Positions 39,719 to 48,009 of a stretch of DNA of 64,000 nucleotides are shown one piece after another (position 1 is the first letter of the stretch; every line of letters begins with the position of its first letter). The position numbers were made by a program, and so were the translations under genes. The notes under the pieces are model-generated. The model made no database searches, had not been told where the DNA came from, and worked only from the letters and a program-made list of their open reading frames with translations. This DNA is from Gottfriedia sp002574545 (GTDB lineage Bacteria; Bacillota; Bacilli; Bacillales; Bacillaceae_G): NCBI GenBank assembly GCA_052180195.1, contig CP197469.1, one strand, 5' to 3'.

Positions 39719-40429
39719 TTATTCTTGGTCCATTGGAGAAGTAATATTATCTTTATAAGTATCAATGTAAATATTCCCATTTGCGGCAAGCACAGCATAC
39801 ACTACATCCTTGATTTTTAGTTTGCGCTTTTTAAGTTCACGTTGTAACCATAACTCCGACTGATTGTTTTGTCTTAGATTTTCTGTCATAATTTCCCCAT
39901 CCATAATCAGCTCAATAGGGAGTTTACTTTCTGGTGTTGTTGGTATATTTAAATCTTGTTTTGTTACACTGCGATATTGAGGTTTTTGCAAAACAGATAC
40001 CTTACCGTTTGTTTCAACTACAACATAAAGAACTTCTTCTATGTTGAAAATATTTTTTTCTCTTAATTGTTGATTTAAATAGTCTAGAGAATAACGCATT
40101 TTTCTCATGTTGGCTTCCAAAATCTTTCCATTTTCAACAATTACTGTTGGATTTCCAGCAAATAAATTTCTTCCAATTCGACTTTTCATGGAAATATAGC
40201 TAACAATTATAATGATAGATACTAAAATTACAAAAGCGATAACTGAATGATGAATTTTTATATTTAAATTAAATGCTAAGTTGGCAATAATACCTCCAAT
40301 AGAAATAGCACCTATAAAATCAAAGGTATTCATTTCAGCAATAATTTGTTTTCCTAAAAGTTTGGCACCAATGAACAAAATCAAAAATGCTAGCATTGTC
40401 CTCATAATAATCTCGTAATGTTGCGGCAT
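39719..40429 (-). CDS. DUF421 membrane protein (YetF/YkjA family)
   Basis: A 236-residue protein with three N-terminal membrane segments (about residues 8-25, 40-55, 60-80) and a soluble C-terminal DUF421 domain. Family marks are LLGKQIIAEMNTFDFIGAISIG and PTVIVENGKILEANMRKMRYSLD. Several paralogues occur in spore formers and some affect germination; the biochemical role is unknown. It is divergent from the cupin gene across a 180-base region with a palindrome. Confidence 0.85.
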   Translation of the reverse strand: MPQHYEIIMRTMLAFLILFIGAKLLGKQIIAEMNTFDFIGAISIGGIIANLAFNLNIKIHHSVIAFVILVSIIIIVSYISMKSRIGRNLFAGNPTVIVENGKILEANMRKMRYSLDYLNQQLREKNIFNIEEVLYVVVETNGKVSVLQKPQYRSVTKQDLNIPTTPESKLPIELIMDGEIMTENLRQNNQSELWLQRELKKRKLKIKDVVYAVLAANGNIYIDTYKDNITSPMDQE

Positions 40430-40521
40430 AAGCAGTTAGCCCCTTTAGATCAATTAATTTAATTGTATTTTTCTATATAGGGATAATTTGTAACATTGAA
40501 ATGAAATTTATTAAATAAATA

Positions 40522-40552
40522 TACTTAAATTCTTTAAACTTTAATTTAAGTA
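40522..40552. promoter_or_regulatory. Palindrome in the divergent promoter region
   Basis: TACTTAAATT and AATTTAAGTA form a perfect 10-bp inverted repeat with an 11-base spacer, between the divergent DUF421 and cupin genes. Operator-like. Confidence 0.45.
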
Positions 40553-40609
40553 CATTTACTTAACATTGCACATAGGATAATTTTATATGCTGGGAAGGGA
40601 TTGAGAAAA

Positions 40610-41206
40610 ATGTATTATGTTCCAAATTTGTACCCATATCAATATCATTATCCTTATTATCATAATGTACCAATGAATAACTATGGCAGACAGTCTTATT
40701 ACTGGACTTACCCTGTTGAAGTAGAATATGCAAATAGATTTGGTTCTTTTCACGCTTCTAATAATGATGTCAGAGTTTTGTTAAAAGATTATGGAGCAGA
40801 ACCGTTTGTAGTTAATATAAATGGGGCTACTAAACAAAACAGTACGTACCGAACTGCTTTATGGACTGGAACTCATTTGCAGGTAACATTAATGAGTCTC
40901 AAAGTTGGAGAAGATATTGGTTTAGAAATGCACCCAAATGTAGATCAATTCTTGCGCGTTGAACAAGGTCAAGGTATTGTCCAAATGGGTAAGAGTAAAG
41001 ATAATTTAAATTTTATAAGAAATATCAATGAAGATACTGCAATAATGGTACCCGCAGGGACATGGCATAATGTAATGAATACAAGTAATATTCCACTAAA
41101 ATTGTACTCAATATATGCACCTCCTAACCATCCTTTTGGAACTGTTCATATTACAAAGGCAGATGCGATGGCTGCGGAAAGAAGAAATAATCATGGCAAT
41201 GAATAA
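40610..41206 (+). CDS. Cupin-domain protein with Tyr/Pro-rich N-terminus
   Basis: A 198-residue protein. The first ~40 residues are rich in Tyr, Pro and His (YVPNLYPYQYHYPYYHN), like spore-coat proteins. The rest is a cupin barrel with the metal motifs GLEMHPNVDQFLRVEQGQG and PAGTWHNVMN. It may be a coat-associated or sugar-related cupin; both are inference. ATG 40610 is chosen because AAGGGA sits 9 bases upstream; the in-frame TTG at 40601 is too close. Confidence 0.82.
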   Translation: MYYVPNLYPYQYHYPYYHNVPMNNYGRQSYYWTYPVEVEYANRFGSFHASNNDVRVLLKDYGAEPFVVNINGATKQNSTYRTALWTGTHLQVTLMSLKVGEDIGLEMHPNVDQFLRVEQGQGIVQMGKSKDNLNFIRNINEDTAIMVPAGTWHNVMNTSNIPLKLYSIYAPPNHPFGTVHITKADAMAAERRNNHGNE

Positions 41207-41333
41207 ACAATTGTTTTGGAAGGACTCCAGATGAATGAACTATTAAAGTGTTAAAATTAGTTATTCCTATAAGGATGCCACCTATTCCACTAATCAAACC
41301 AATAAAATGACTTACTTTAGATAAGAGGCAATT

Positions 41334-41352
41334 ATATTGCTTCCTTTTTTTA
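41334..41352 (+). terminator. Terminator after the cupin gene
   Basis: GAGGCAA and TTGCTTC (one G-T pair) followed by seven Ts, about 125 bases after the stop. Confidence 0.75.
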
Positions 41353-41361
41353 TGAAAAAAA

Positions 41362-41381
41362 AAGAAGCTCAGAGAGCTTCT
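41362..41381 (-). terminator. Terminator for the minus-strand 106-residue gene
   Basis: AGAAGCTC-AGA-GAGCTTCT beside a nine-base A-run that is a T-run on the minus strand. Confidence 0.85.
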
Positions 41382-41702
41382 TTAGGACATAAATGAAATT
41401 ATCACTTTTTGAGGTACATCATTTTTATTATCATTTTTATGTATTACTCGTTCACAGGAAGGCATTATAAAAGAAAAATCTACTACTTGTTTAGGGATGA
41501 TTCCTTTTTGCTTTATGTTTTCAAATACTTTTTGCATAGTATCTTCTATTTTTAGGATTTTGTTTGAGCCTTCTTTCTTAAAACATTCCACACAGGTTTC
41601 GATAATATTATTATGAAGATGTTCTTGTGAAAAAACCATCTTGGCATTAGCAAGATCTTCAACTTCATGGTTTTCTAACTCAATTATAGTTGTAATATTC
41701 AT
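41382..41702 (-). CDS. Unrecognised 106-residue soluble protein
   Basis: A 106-residue hydrophilic protein with cysteines in ETCVECF and MPSCER that could coordinate a metal. I recognise no family. GGAGGTTAGC lies ~10 bases before the ATG, and a terminator directly follows the stop, so expression is plausible. Confidence 0.65.
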   Translation of the reverse strand: MNITTIIELENHEVEDLANAKMVFSQEHLHNNIIETCVECFKKEGSNKILKIEDTMQKVFENIKQKGIIPKQVVDFSFIMPSCERVIHKNDNKNDVPQKVIISFMS

Positions 41703-41833
41703 GAATTGCTAACCTCCAATCATTATTAACAACATTATAAATAATTTCCCGAAAAGAAATATCTGAAAACGATCTTATTCAAAAATTGTTCAAAAATTTA
41801 TGACAATTTTGTGTCAAACGAAATTCAATATTT

Positions 41834-41862
41834 TTGCAAAAAATGGAAAAGTTATTTATAAT
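41834..41862 (+). promoter_or_regulatory. Promoter of the ArsB/NhaD transporter gene
   Basis: TTGCAA, 17 bases, TATAAT. It predicts a leader of ~130 bases that includes the hairpin at 41908. Confidence 0.65.
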
Positions 41863-41907
41863 ATTAGATGATATAATAGACGATATATTAATGTTTTTTA
41901 TGGAGGA

Positions 41908-41952
41908 GTCTGTCACTAAGGGATTACTATGCCTTGGGGACAGGCTTTTTTG
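41908..41952 (+). promoter_or_regulatory. Attenuator-like terminator in the transporter leader
   Basis: GTCTGTC/GACAGGC with inner AAGG/CCTT forms a hairpin followed by six Ts. It lies between the promoter and the start codon, so read-through must be needed for expression. A 30-codon frame from ATG 41891 (MFFMEESVTKG...) runs through the hairpin and could be a leader peptide. Confidence 0.6.
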
Positions 41953-42001
41953 TTTTGATTTGGAGTTGCCAAAAGATTATTAAGTTTTGGGGGAGAAAGA
42001 T

Positions 42002-43324
42002 ATGGAATTTTTAGAACATGGATATAATTGGAGATATTATGCAACCATTGTAGTCTTTTTACTTGCATATGCTTTTATTATTACTGAAAAAATGAATAGA
42101 GCGTTAATTGCATTATTAGGGGCAGGGATCATAGTTGGTATTGGCGCTGTTGATATGCATTCGGCATTAACGACTCATATTGAATGGGAAACGATTATGC
42201 TTTTAATTGGCATGATGATCATAGTTTATATAACAAGTAAGTCTGGATTATTTGAATATATAGCTATAAAGACTGCTAAATTCTCAAAAGGTAAACCAAT
42301 ACAAATACTAATTTCATTATCATTATTAACAGCAATTTGTTCAGCGTTTCTTGATAATGTAACAACGATCTTGTTAATTGTTCCAATTACATTATCGATA
42401 ACAAAGATTTTAAAAGTTGATCCAAGACCATTTTTAATTCTTGAAGTGATTTATTCCAATATTGGAGGGACAGCGACATTGATCGGTGATCCACCTAATA
42501 TTATGATCGGCTCAGCTAATAAACATTTAACGTTTAATTCTTTTTTAATGAATTTAGCACCTATTATTGCAATAATTGTTATAGCTACAACAATCATTAT
42601 TTATTTTATTTATCGAAAAAGGCTAGTAACAACATCAGAGCAAATTAAAAAATTGATGTCAATCAATGAAAAAGACTATATAAAAGATAAGACTCTATTA
42701 ATAAAATCACTCGTTGTTCTAGGAATTACTTTATTAGGATTCATTCTTCACTCAATTTTACATTTGGATGCAGCTCTTGTCGCTATGTTAGGCGCAACAA
42801 TATTAATGATTATTGGTGTGAAAGAACGTGATCTAGAGGAGATATTTGCGAATATAGAATGGGTCACTATTTTTTTCTTTGCAGGTTTATTTGTACTTGT
42901 AGGTGGGCTAGTAGATATTGGTTTAATCGGTACATTAGCTAAAAAAGTATTAGAATTAACAGACGGTAATATTCAGATAGCGGCACCTTTAATATTATGG
43001 GTTTCAGGAATTGCTTCAGCTGTAATCGATAATATACCTTTTGTTGCAACTATGATACCTTTGATTCAAGATTTAACTGTAGGAATGGGGCTTTCACCGG
43101 ATGCTCCACAAGTTGAAGTGTTATGGTGGTCTCTTGCATTAGGTGCCTGTCTTGGCGGAAATGGAACATTGATCGGAGCTTCTGCGAATGTTGTAGCAGC
43201 GGGAATAGCATCAAGAGAAGGGCATAAGTTTGGATATTGGGATTTCTTGAAGATTGGACTTCCGATTACATTATTCTCACTTCTCTTATCTAACCTCTAT
43301 TTATATGTTAAATTTCTAATATAA
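42002..43324 (+). CDS. ArsB/NhaD-type ion transporter
   Basis: A 440-residue membrane protein with about 11-12 helices of the ion-transporter (IT) superfamily. Conserved parts are LDNVTTILLIVPITLSI, GGTATLIGDPPNIMIGSAN and the second-half repeats DNIPFVATMIPL and GGNGTLIGASANVVAAGIA. The family exports arsenite or exchanges sodium or organic anions for protons. No arsR or arsC neighbour is present, so a Na+/H+ or other ion role is at least as likely. The start is ATG 42002 with GGGGGAG 6 bases upstream; the in-frame TTG at 41987 overlaps that site. Confidence 0.85.
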   Translation: MEFLEHGYNWRYYATIVVFLLAYAFIITEKMNRALIALLGAGIIVGIGAVDMHSALTTHIEWETIMLLIGMMIIVYITSKSGLFEYIAIKTAKFSKGKPIQILISLSLLTAICSAFLDNVTTILLIVPITLSITKILKVDPRPFLILEVIYSNIGGTATLIGDPPNIMIGSANKHLTFNSFLMNLAPIIAIIVIATTIIIYFIYRKRLVTTSEQIKKLMSINEKDYIKDKTLLIKSLVVLGITLLGFILHSILHLDAALVAMLGATILMIIGVKERDLEEIFANIEWVTIFFFAGLFVLVGGLVDIGLIGTLAKKVLELTDGNIQIAAPLILWVSGIASAVIDNIPFVATMIPLIQDLTVGMGLSPDAPQVEVLWWSLALGACLGGNGTLIGASANVVAAGIASREGHKFGYWDFLKIGLPITLFSLLLSNLYLYVKFLI

Positions 43325-43357
43325 CTCTATGAATTTTTATAACTGTTTTAGTTAAAA

Positions 43358-43388
43358 AGGCAAACTTTTATTAGTTTGTCTTTTTTAT
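43358..43388 (+). terminator. Terminator after the transporter gene
   Basis: GGCAAACT and AGTTTGTC pair, followed by TTTTTT. The 327-base gap to the symporter gene (43325-43651) otherwise shows only AT-rich promoter-like sequence. Confidence 0.82.
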
Positions 43389-43651
43389 ACTGATTTCAAT
43401 TTTTTTTGAATTAGATATATTATTTCAACTAGAATGCTAATGTAGACTGGTGCTTTTAAATCGCATTATAATAGTTTGAATTTTTTTAATAGTATTACTT
43501 TTGTGGAAAAATTGTAATTTTCAGGTTATTATAATAAAATAACTTTATGTAGAAGTGAGAAATCGTGTCTACGTAATTTTGGGTTTATTCTCTTAATGGG
43601 AATGTTATCCATTAATAGTTTTTCTACATCATTGTAAAACGGAGGAATGTC

Positions 43652-45127
43652 ATGGATACGCAAGTACTTATATCGATTTCTATTTACTTTATTTTTATGT
43701 TAGCTATTGGGGTATACGCTTATAAAAAATCAACTAATAGTCTTTCCGAGTATATGCTAGGTGACCGTGGACTTGGACCAGCAGTTACTGCACTTTCAGC
43801 TGGGGCAGCTGATATGAGTGGGTGGATGTTGATGGGATTACCTGGAGCAATGTATGCGACTGGGATTTCTTCTGTATGGATTGCTATTGGTCTTACGGTT
43901 GGGGCATATTTAAACTATTTACTTTTAGCTCCTAGATTAAGAGTTTTTACAGAGGTTGCAGACAATTCAATTACAATCCCAAATTACTTTGAAAAAAGGT
44001 TCCAAGATACAAGTAGAATATTGAGAATCGCATCAGCAATTGTTATTATTATTTTCTTCACATTGTATTGCTCAGCTGGACTTGTATCTGGAGGTACATT
44101 ATTTGAATCCGCTTTCGGCATCGATTATAAAATTGGGCTATTTGTTACAGCAGGTGTTGTAATAGCTTATACATTATTCGGTGGATTCTTGGCTGTTAGT
44201 TTAACAGATTTTGTACAAGGCTTAATTATGTTTATCGCGCTTATAATGGTTCCTTTGGTGGCATTTACAAATATTGGTGGTGTAAAGCCAGTGTTTGATG
44301 AGATACAACATATTGATCCGAAATTATTAAATATCTTCACTGGAACTTCAGTTGTTGGAATTGTTTCATTACTTGCTTGGGGTTTAGGATATTTTGGACA
44401 ACCACATATTATTGTACGTTTTATGGCAATTTCAACTGTAAAAGAATTAAAACCAGCTCGACGAATTGGTATGAGTTGGATGCTTTTTACAATCGTAGGT
44501 GCGGCACTTACAGGACTTGTAGGAATCGCTTATATATCTGTTAACAATTTAACGTTAAAAGATCCGGAAACAATCTTTATCTTTTTCGCGAATACTTTAT
44601 TTCATCCTTTAATTACAGGTTTCTTGTTATCTGCTATTTTGGCAGCAATTATGAGTACGATTTCTTCACAGCTTTTAGTAACATCAAGTGCATTAACGGA
44701 AGATTTATATCGAATTTTTGGTAAAAAAGACATTACGGAAAAAGAGCTTGTACGTGTTGGACGTTTATCTGTTTTAATCGTTGCAATTGTATCGCTTCTA
44801 TTGTCATTACAACCAAATGATACGATTCTAAACCTTGTAGGTAATGCTTGGGCAGGCTTTGGGGCTGCATTTGGACCAGCAATATTACTAAGTTTATTCT
44901 GGAAACGAATGACTCGTTGGGGAGCACTTGCAGGTATGGTTGTAGGAGCATTAACGGTTATTATTTGGATTAGTGTAGATGTTATTAAACAAACGATTAA
45001 TTTATACGAAATGGTACCAGGCTTCTTCTTTAGCTTAGTAGCTGTTATCGTAGTTAGTTTGATAACTACAAATAACAATCGAAAAATAGAAGAACAATAT
45101 GAAGAAATGGAAAAAAGACTAGCTTAG
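43652..45127 (+). CDS. opuE: Sodium/proline symporter (PutP/OpuE)
   Basis: A 491-residue sodium:solute symporter with ~12-13 membrane helices. Family parts are SAGAADMSGWMLMGLPGAMYATG, GGFLAVSLTDFVQG and SAILAAIMSTISSQLLVTSSALTEDLYR. It takes up proline with Na+. Length agrees with OpuE, the osmoprotective proline carrier of B. subtilis, but PutP for catabolic uptake is equally similar in size. AACGGAGGA precedes the ATG. No put catabolic genes adjoin it, which favours the osmoregulatory role slightly. Confidence 0.88.
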   Translation: MDTQVLISISIYFIFMLAIGVYAYKKSTNSLSEYMLGDRGLGPAVTALSAGAADMSGWMLMGLPGAMYATGISSVWIAIGLTVGAYLNYLLLAPRLRVFTEVADNSITIPNYFEKRFQDTSRILRIASAIVIIIFFTLYCSAGLVSGGTLFESAFGIDYKIGLFVTAGVVIAYTLFGGFLAVSLTDFVQGLIMFIALIMVPLVAFTNIGGVKPVFDEIQHIDPKLLNIFTGTSVVGIVSLLAWGLGYFGQPHIIVRFMAISTVKELKPARRIGMSWMLFTIVGAALTGLVGIAYISVNNLTLKDPETIFIFFANTLFHPLITGFLLSAILAAIMSTISSQLLVTSSALTEDLYRIFGKKDITEKELVRVGRLSVLIVAIVSLLLSLQPNDTILNLVGNAWAGFGAAFGPAILLSLFWKRMTRWGALAGMVVGALTVIIWISVDVIKQTINLYEMVPGFFFSLVAVIVVSLITTNNNRKIEEQYEEMEKRLA

Positions 45128-45227
45128 AAAAAATACGATCATTCTATGTAAATGTAGAAGGATTGATTTGTAGAAAATATTTGATTTCTTTCAAGAAGAT
45201 GAAATGAAGTCAATGGAAGCAAGCAAA

Positions 45228-45262
45228 ACCAAAAAAGCCCGATAAAGGGCTTTTTTGGTCAG
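45228..45262 (+). terminator. Terminator after opuE
   Basis: ACCAAAAAAGCCC, loop GATAAA, GGGCTTTTTTGGT. A 32-base near-identical copy lies at 45727-45759. Confidence 0.9.
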
Positions 45263-45544
45263 AGTGTTGAAATATATTGTAGTCAATACGAACATTAATT
45301 GAATTTCATGAAAAAAATAGTATATTTATTATTTTTTGTCATCTTAATAATAAAACAATGGTATTGGTTGGAATTTTTTAACTAACTGCCAAAAATTAAA
45401 AATATCTTTTCTTTTAGAATCTGTATTTGTAAAGTTGTATAAGTCGTCACCACTAGTTTCAATTTGGTGTTGAAAAATAAGTGTAATTCATTCGTTCAAT
45501 TGAGTATTCTAATGTTTTAAGATTATTATTATCTATAAAGAAAT

Positions 45545-45691
45545 TGATTGGAACGAAAGGTTGCCAGGCTCCTATGGGAGATGCGGGAAGGCTGAGACCC
45601 CACAGGCGCACGCCGAGGAGGCTAAAGAATCTCGCCCCATGGAAAGCTAGCAACCTGTAGTGGAAATCACTGAGGCACAACTTACTTATCA
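45545..45691. repeat. Dispersed GC-rich Bacillaceae repeat, fuller copy
   Basis: About 147 bases, much GC-richer than the flanks, with blocks GGCTCCTATGGGAGATGCGG, GCTGAGACCCCACAGGCG and GCCGAGGAGGCTAA. The layout is like intergenic repeats I recall from many Bacillus genomes. The right end aligns with the remnant at 11641-11691. No credible ORF. It lies inside the interval bounded by duplicated terminators, though not abutting them. Confidence 0.7.
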
Positions 45692-45726
45692 AAGTTTAAT
45701 TGACAAATTCTTTTTTCAATAGCGTG

Positions 45727-45762
45727 ACCAAAAGAGCCCGATAAAGGGCTTTTTTGGTTTTT
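45727..45762 (+). terminator. Second copy of the opuE-type terminator
   Basis: ACCAAAAGAGCCC, loop GATAAA, GGGCTTTTTTGGT then TTTT. One base differs from 45228-45259. The gap between the two hairpins (45263-45726) holds no gene, only the dispersed repeat. Confidence 0.88.
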
Positions 45763-45802
45763 AATGTCTATAAATGATTGCTAAACTTTACTTGTTTTAA
45801 TG

Positions 45803-46897
45803 TCATAAAATAATTCCACTTGTATACATAATCACTTTTGTATTGACCTCAAAGGGAACTTTTGAATAGTCCTTTTCCCAATTGATCTTCTTCCATGTAT
45901 CCGGATGATAAGCCATTAAATATCTGCCAATCCCTATTGCATCACAATTTGTTTCTTGAAGAATGCTAAATACTTCTTTAAACTCCTTTTCCATATTTTT
46001 AGCAATTTTATTTTCTATTTCCATTTTCTTGATGTTACTTGCTAAATCTGTTCCAGTATATTCAGTTAAATCAATCTTTAATTTTAAATCAATCTTTACT
46101 TTAGGGCGGTTTCCATTGATGATTTCGAGGTTTCTTTTTATACTTTTAACTTTAAATGAAACAAACTCATTATTTTTTCCTAATGGTTCCGTTAAGCTCA
46201 TCGAATTACTTTTTTTGTCTTTCAGTAATAATAATAATTTTGACTGTTTATTATTTAGTACTTTACCAGTAAATCGATTATTTTCAAAAAGTGCCACACC
46301 TTTAATTTTAATTGTTTCGTCTTCTGTTTTTTCTAAATAAGGTAGGACTAAATCAGCACCTGGATCATCCATTTTTTTATAAACAGTTTCTTGTGTCTCT
46401 TTTGGGATAACAGAAATATGTTCAGCAGCTTCAAGCATTTCTGAAAGTGATTCACTAATAAAAATATCTTTATATGTTTTCATTTCAATGATGCTAGATG
46501 CCTTTCCTTTTACAATTGCAACTCTTGAAGTTAAAGTACTTCTAATAAATCGGAAATAATTATCAAAATAAGGATATAAATTATTTTTTGCAAGATCTTC
46601 TCCTAGAAGCATAACTAGTAGTTTATTAGATGAAAAATTACCAGGTATTTGATAATCAATATTGTTACGTATATCTCTTACAGATACCCCCTTTTCACTG
46701 ACCATATAATTGATATTTTCAGTTTGGTCACCTTTCGAAATGCTAGTTCTGATGCTTACTGTTCCCTTAACCTTCCCTTTTGGAAGTTGGTCAAATCCGA
46801 CGCCCAGTACTAGTGCTGAGTCTTTTAGTGAGTGCTGGTCCCAGCATCCTGTTAATAAAAAGATTAATAAAAAAGGAATATAATGGATTTTTTTCAT
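45803..46897 (-). CDS. gerKC: Spore germinant receptor subunit C (GerKC/GerAC family)
   Basis: A 364-residue lipoprotein with lipobox LLTGC (Cys18), then the Ger(x)C fold. Marks are SLKDSALVLGVGFDQ near the N-terminus, ISESLSEMLEAAEH in the middle and CDAIGIGRYLMAYHPDTWKKI near the C-terminus. It sits on the outer face of the spore inner membrane with the A and B subunits and helps start germination on nutrients. Its ATG overlaps the gerKB stop (ATGA). Which ger operon it equals cannot be told; K is used loosely. Confidence 0.88.
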   Translation of the reverse strand: MKKIHYIPFLLIFLLTGCWDQHSLKDSALVLGVGFDQLPKGKVKGTVSIRTSISKGDQTENINYMVSEKGVSVRDIRNNIDYQIPGNFSSNKLLVMLLGEDLAKNNLYPYFDNYFRFIRSTLTSRVAIVKGKASSIIEMKTYKDIFISESLSEMLEAAEHISVIPKETQETVYKKMDDPGADLVLPYLEKTEDETIKIKGVALFENNRFTGKVLNNKQSKLLLLLKDKKSNSMSLTEPLGKNNEFVSFKVKSIKRNLEIINGNRPKVKIDLKLKIDLTEYTGTDLASNIKKMEIENKIAKNMEKEFKEVFSILQETNCDAIGIGRYLMAYHPDTWKKINWEKDYSKVPFEVNTKVIMYTSGIIL

Positions 46898-48009
46898 GAC
46901 AATTTAACTTCCTTACTTTTTATCTTAAAGAGAAGTGAGATACATAAGATCAACGTTGGAATGAAAAGGATAAAAATAAAACTAGAAATAGATAACGTTT
47001 TTATTAGCAGATCAATAAAACCAGTTGATGAAGGTACAAAATTTCCAATTAGAAATACAATGATGCAAATAGTAATAGTAGAAAATGTACTAAGTCTGTT
47101 CCCTCTTTTTATTAGATTTGAAATACCGATATTGGCCAAATTTAAATATGACACATAAGAAGAGGCAATGATGACAAACCAAACTGATAGAAATAGTAAA
47201 TCAAGTCGCTCTAGTTCTTTGAAAAAAGTTAAAGTTTTAAAGATATAAATTGTCGGTTCGGGAATTAACTGTAATTCTTTTTTGCTAAAAAATATGAAAC
47301 ATAACACAACAGTAAATAGATTAATTAGTGTAATAACTAGTATAGAAAAAATAGAGCTTTTTATTTTTTTTCTATGTGAACCTTTAACAAATGGGTAGAC
47401 AACTAAGAGGCACTCAAAACCATGTAGGAAATAATAAGACATATAACTTCCTTTCAATATATGGGAAAAATTAACTTGAGCAACTGGTAGTAAAAGCTTC
47501 CAGTCCACCTGTTGAAATGCTTCGATACTAAAAATAAAAATGACTAAAAATGTCCAAAAAGATAATTGGAAAAATCGTGTCATTGTTCGAATATTTTCTT
47601 TCCCTAAATAGATTCCAATAATTAATAAAAGGAGTAAAATGCCCCAAGTTGGTGAGTTTGGAAAAACCCATTTGCTAAAAACAAATAGATAAGATTGATT
47701 AATTAAATAAGCTACAAAAATAAAATATAAAATATAACAGATTTTTAGTATTCCACCGAACCATTTTCCGAAAAAAAACGTACAAATTTCAAAAATGGTT
47801 AAATTAGGGAACCGCTTAAGTAAAAAAGAATATAGGACGATAGTACATACAGAAAATAGGCAAGAAAATAATAAAGAAATCCATCCATCATGACCACTTT
47901 CTTTATATAAATACATTGGTAACGTTAATGTAGCGACATTTAATTGGACGATCACCATATAAAAAAATAATTGAAAGGATGAAATGGTCTCATTTTGCTT
48001 AATTATCAT
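46894..48009 (-). CDS. gerKB: Spore germinant receptor subunit B (GerKB/GerAB family)
   Basis: A 371-residue APC-like transporter-fold protein with ~10 membrane helices, beginning with a short cytoplasmic stretch (NETISSFQLFFYMV). The B subunit is the known nutrient-binding part of Ger receptors. The start is ATG 48009: it overlaps the gerKA stop as ATGA and AAAGGGTGG lies upstream, although the frame is open 26 codons further into gerKA. The stop likewise overlaps the gerKC start, so the three genes are translationally coupled. Confidence 0.9.
   Translation of the reverse strand: MIIKQNETISSFQLFFYMVIVQLNVATLTLPMYLYKESGHDGWISLLFSCLFSVCTIVLYSFLLKRFPNLTIFEICTFFFGKWFGGILKICYILYFIFVAYLINQSYLFVFSKWVFPNSPTWGILLLLLIIGIYLGKENIRTMTRFFQLSFWTFLVIFIFSIEAFQQVDWKLLLPVAQVNFSHILKGSYMSYYFLHGFECLLVVYPFVKGSHRKKIKSSIFSILVITLINLFTVVLCFIFFSKKELQLIPEPTIYIFKTLTFFKELERLDLLFLSVWFVIIASSYVSYLNLANIGISNLIKRGNRLSTFSTITICIIVFLIGNFVPSSTGFIDLLIKTLSISSFIFILFIPTLILCISLLFKIKSKEVKLS

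Noticed and set aside
45459..45692. Minus-strand 77-codon frame across the GC-rich repeat
   Set aside because: It is a chance frame through a non-coding dispersed repeat, without a ribosome site.
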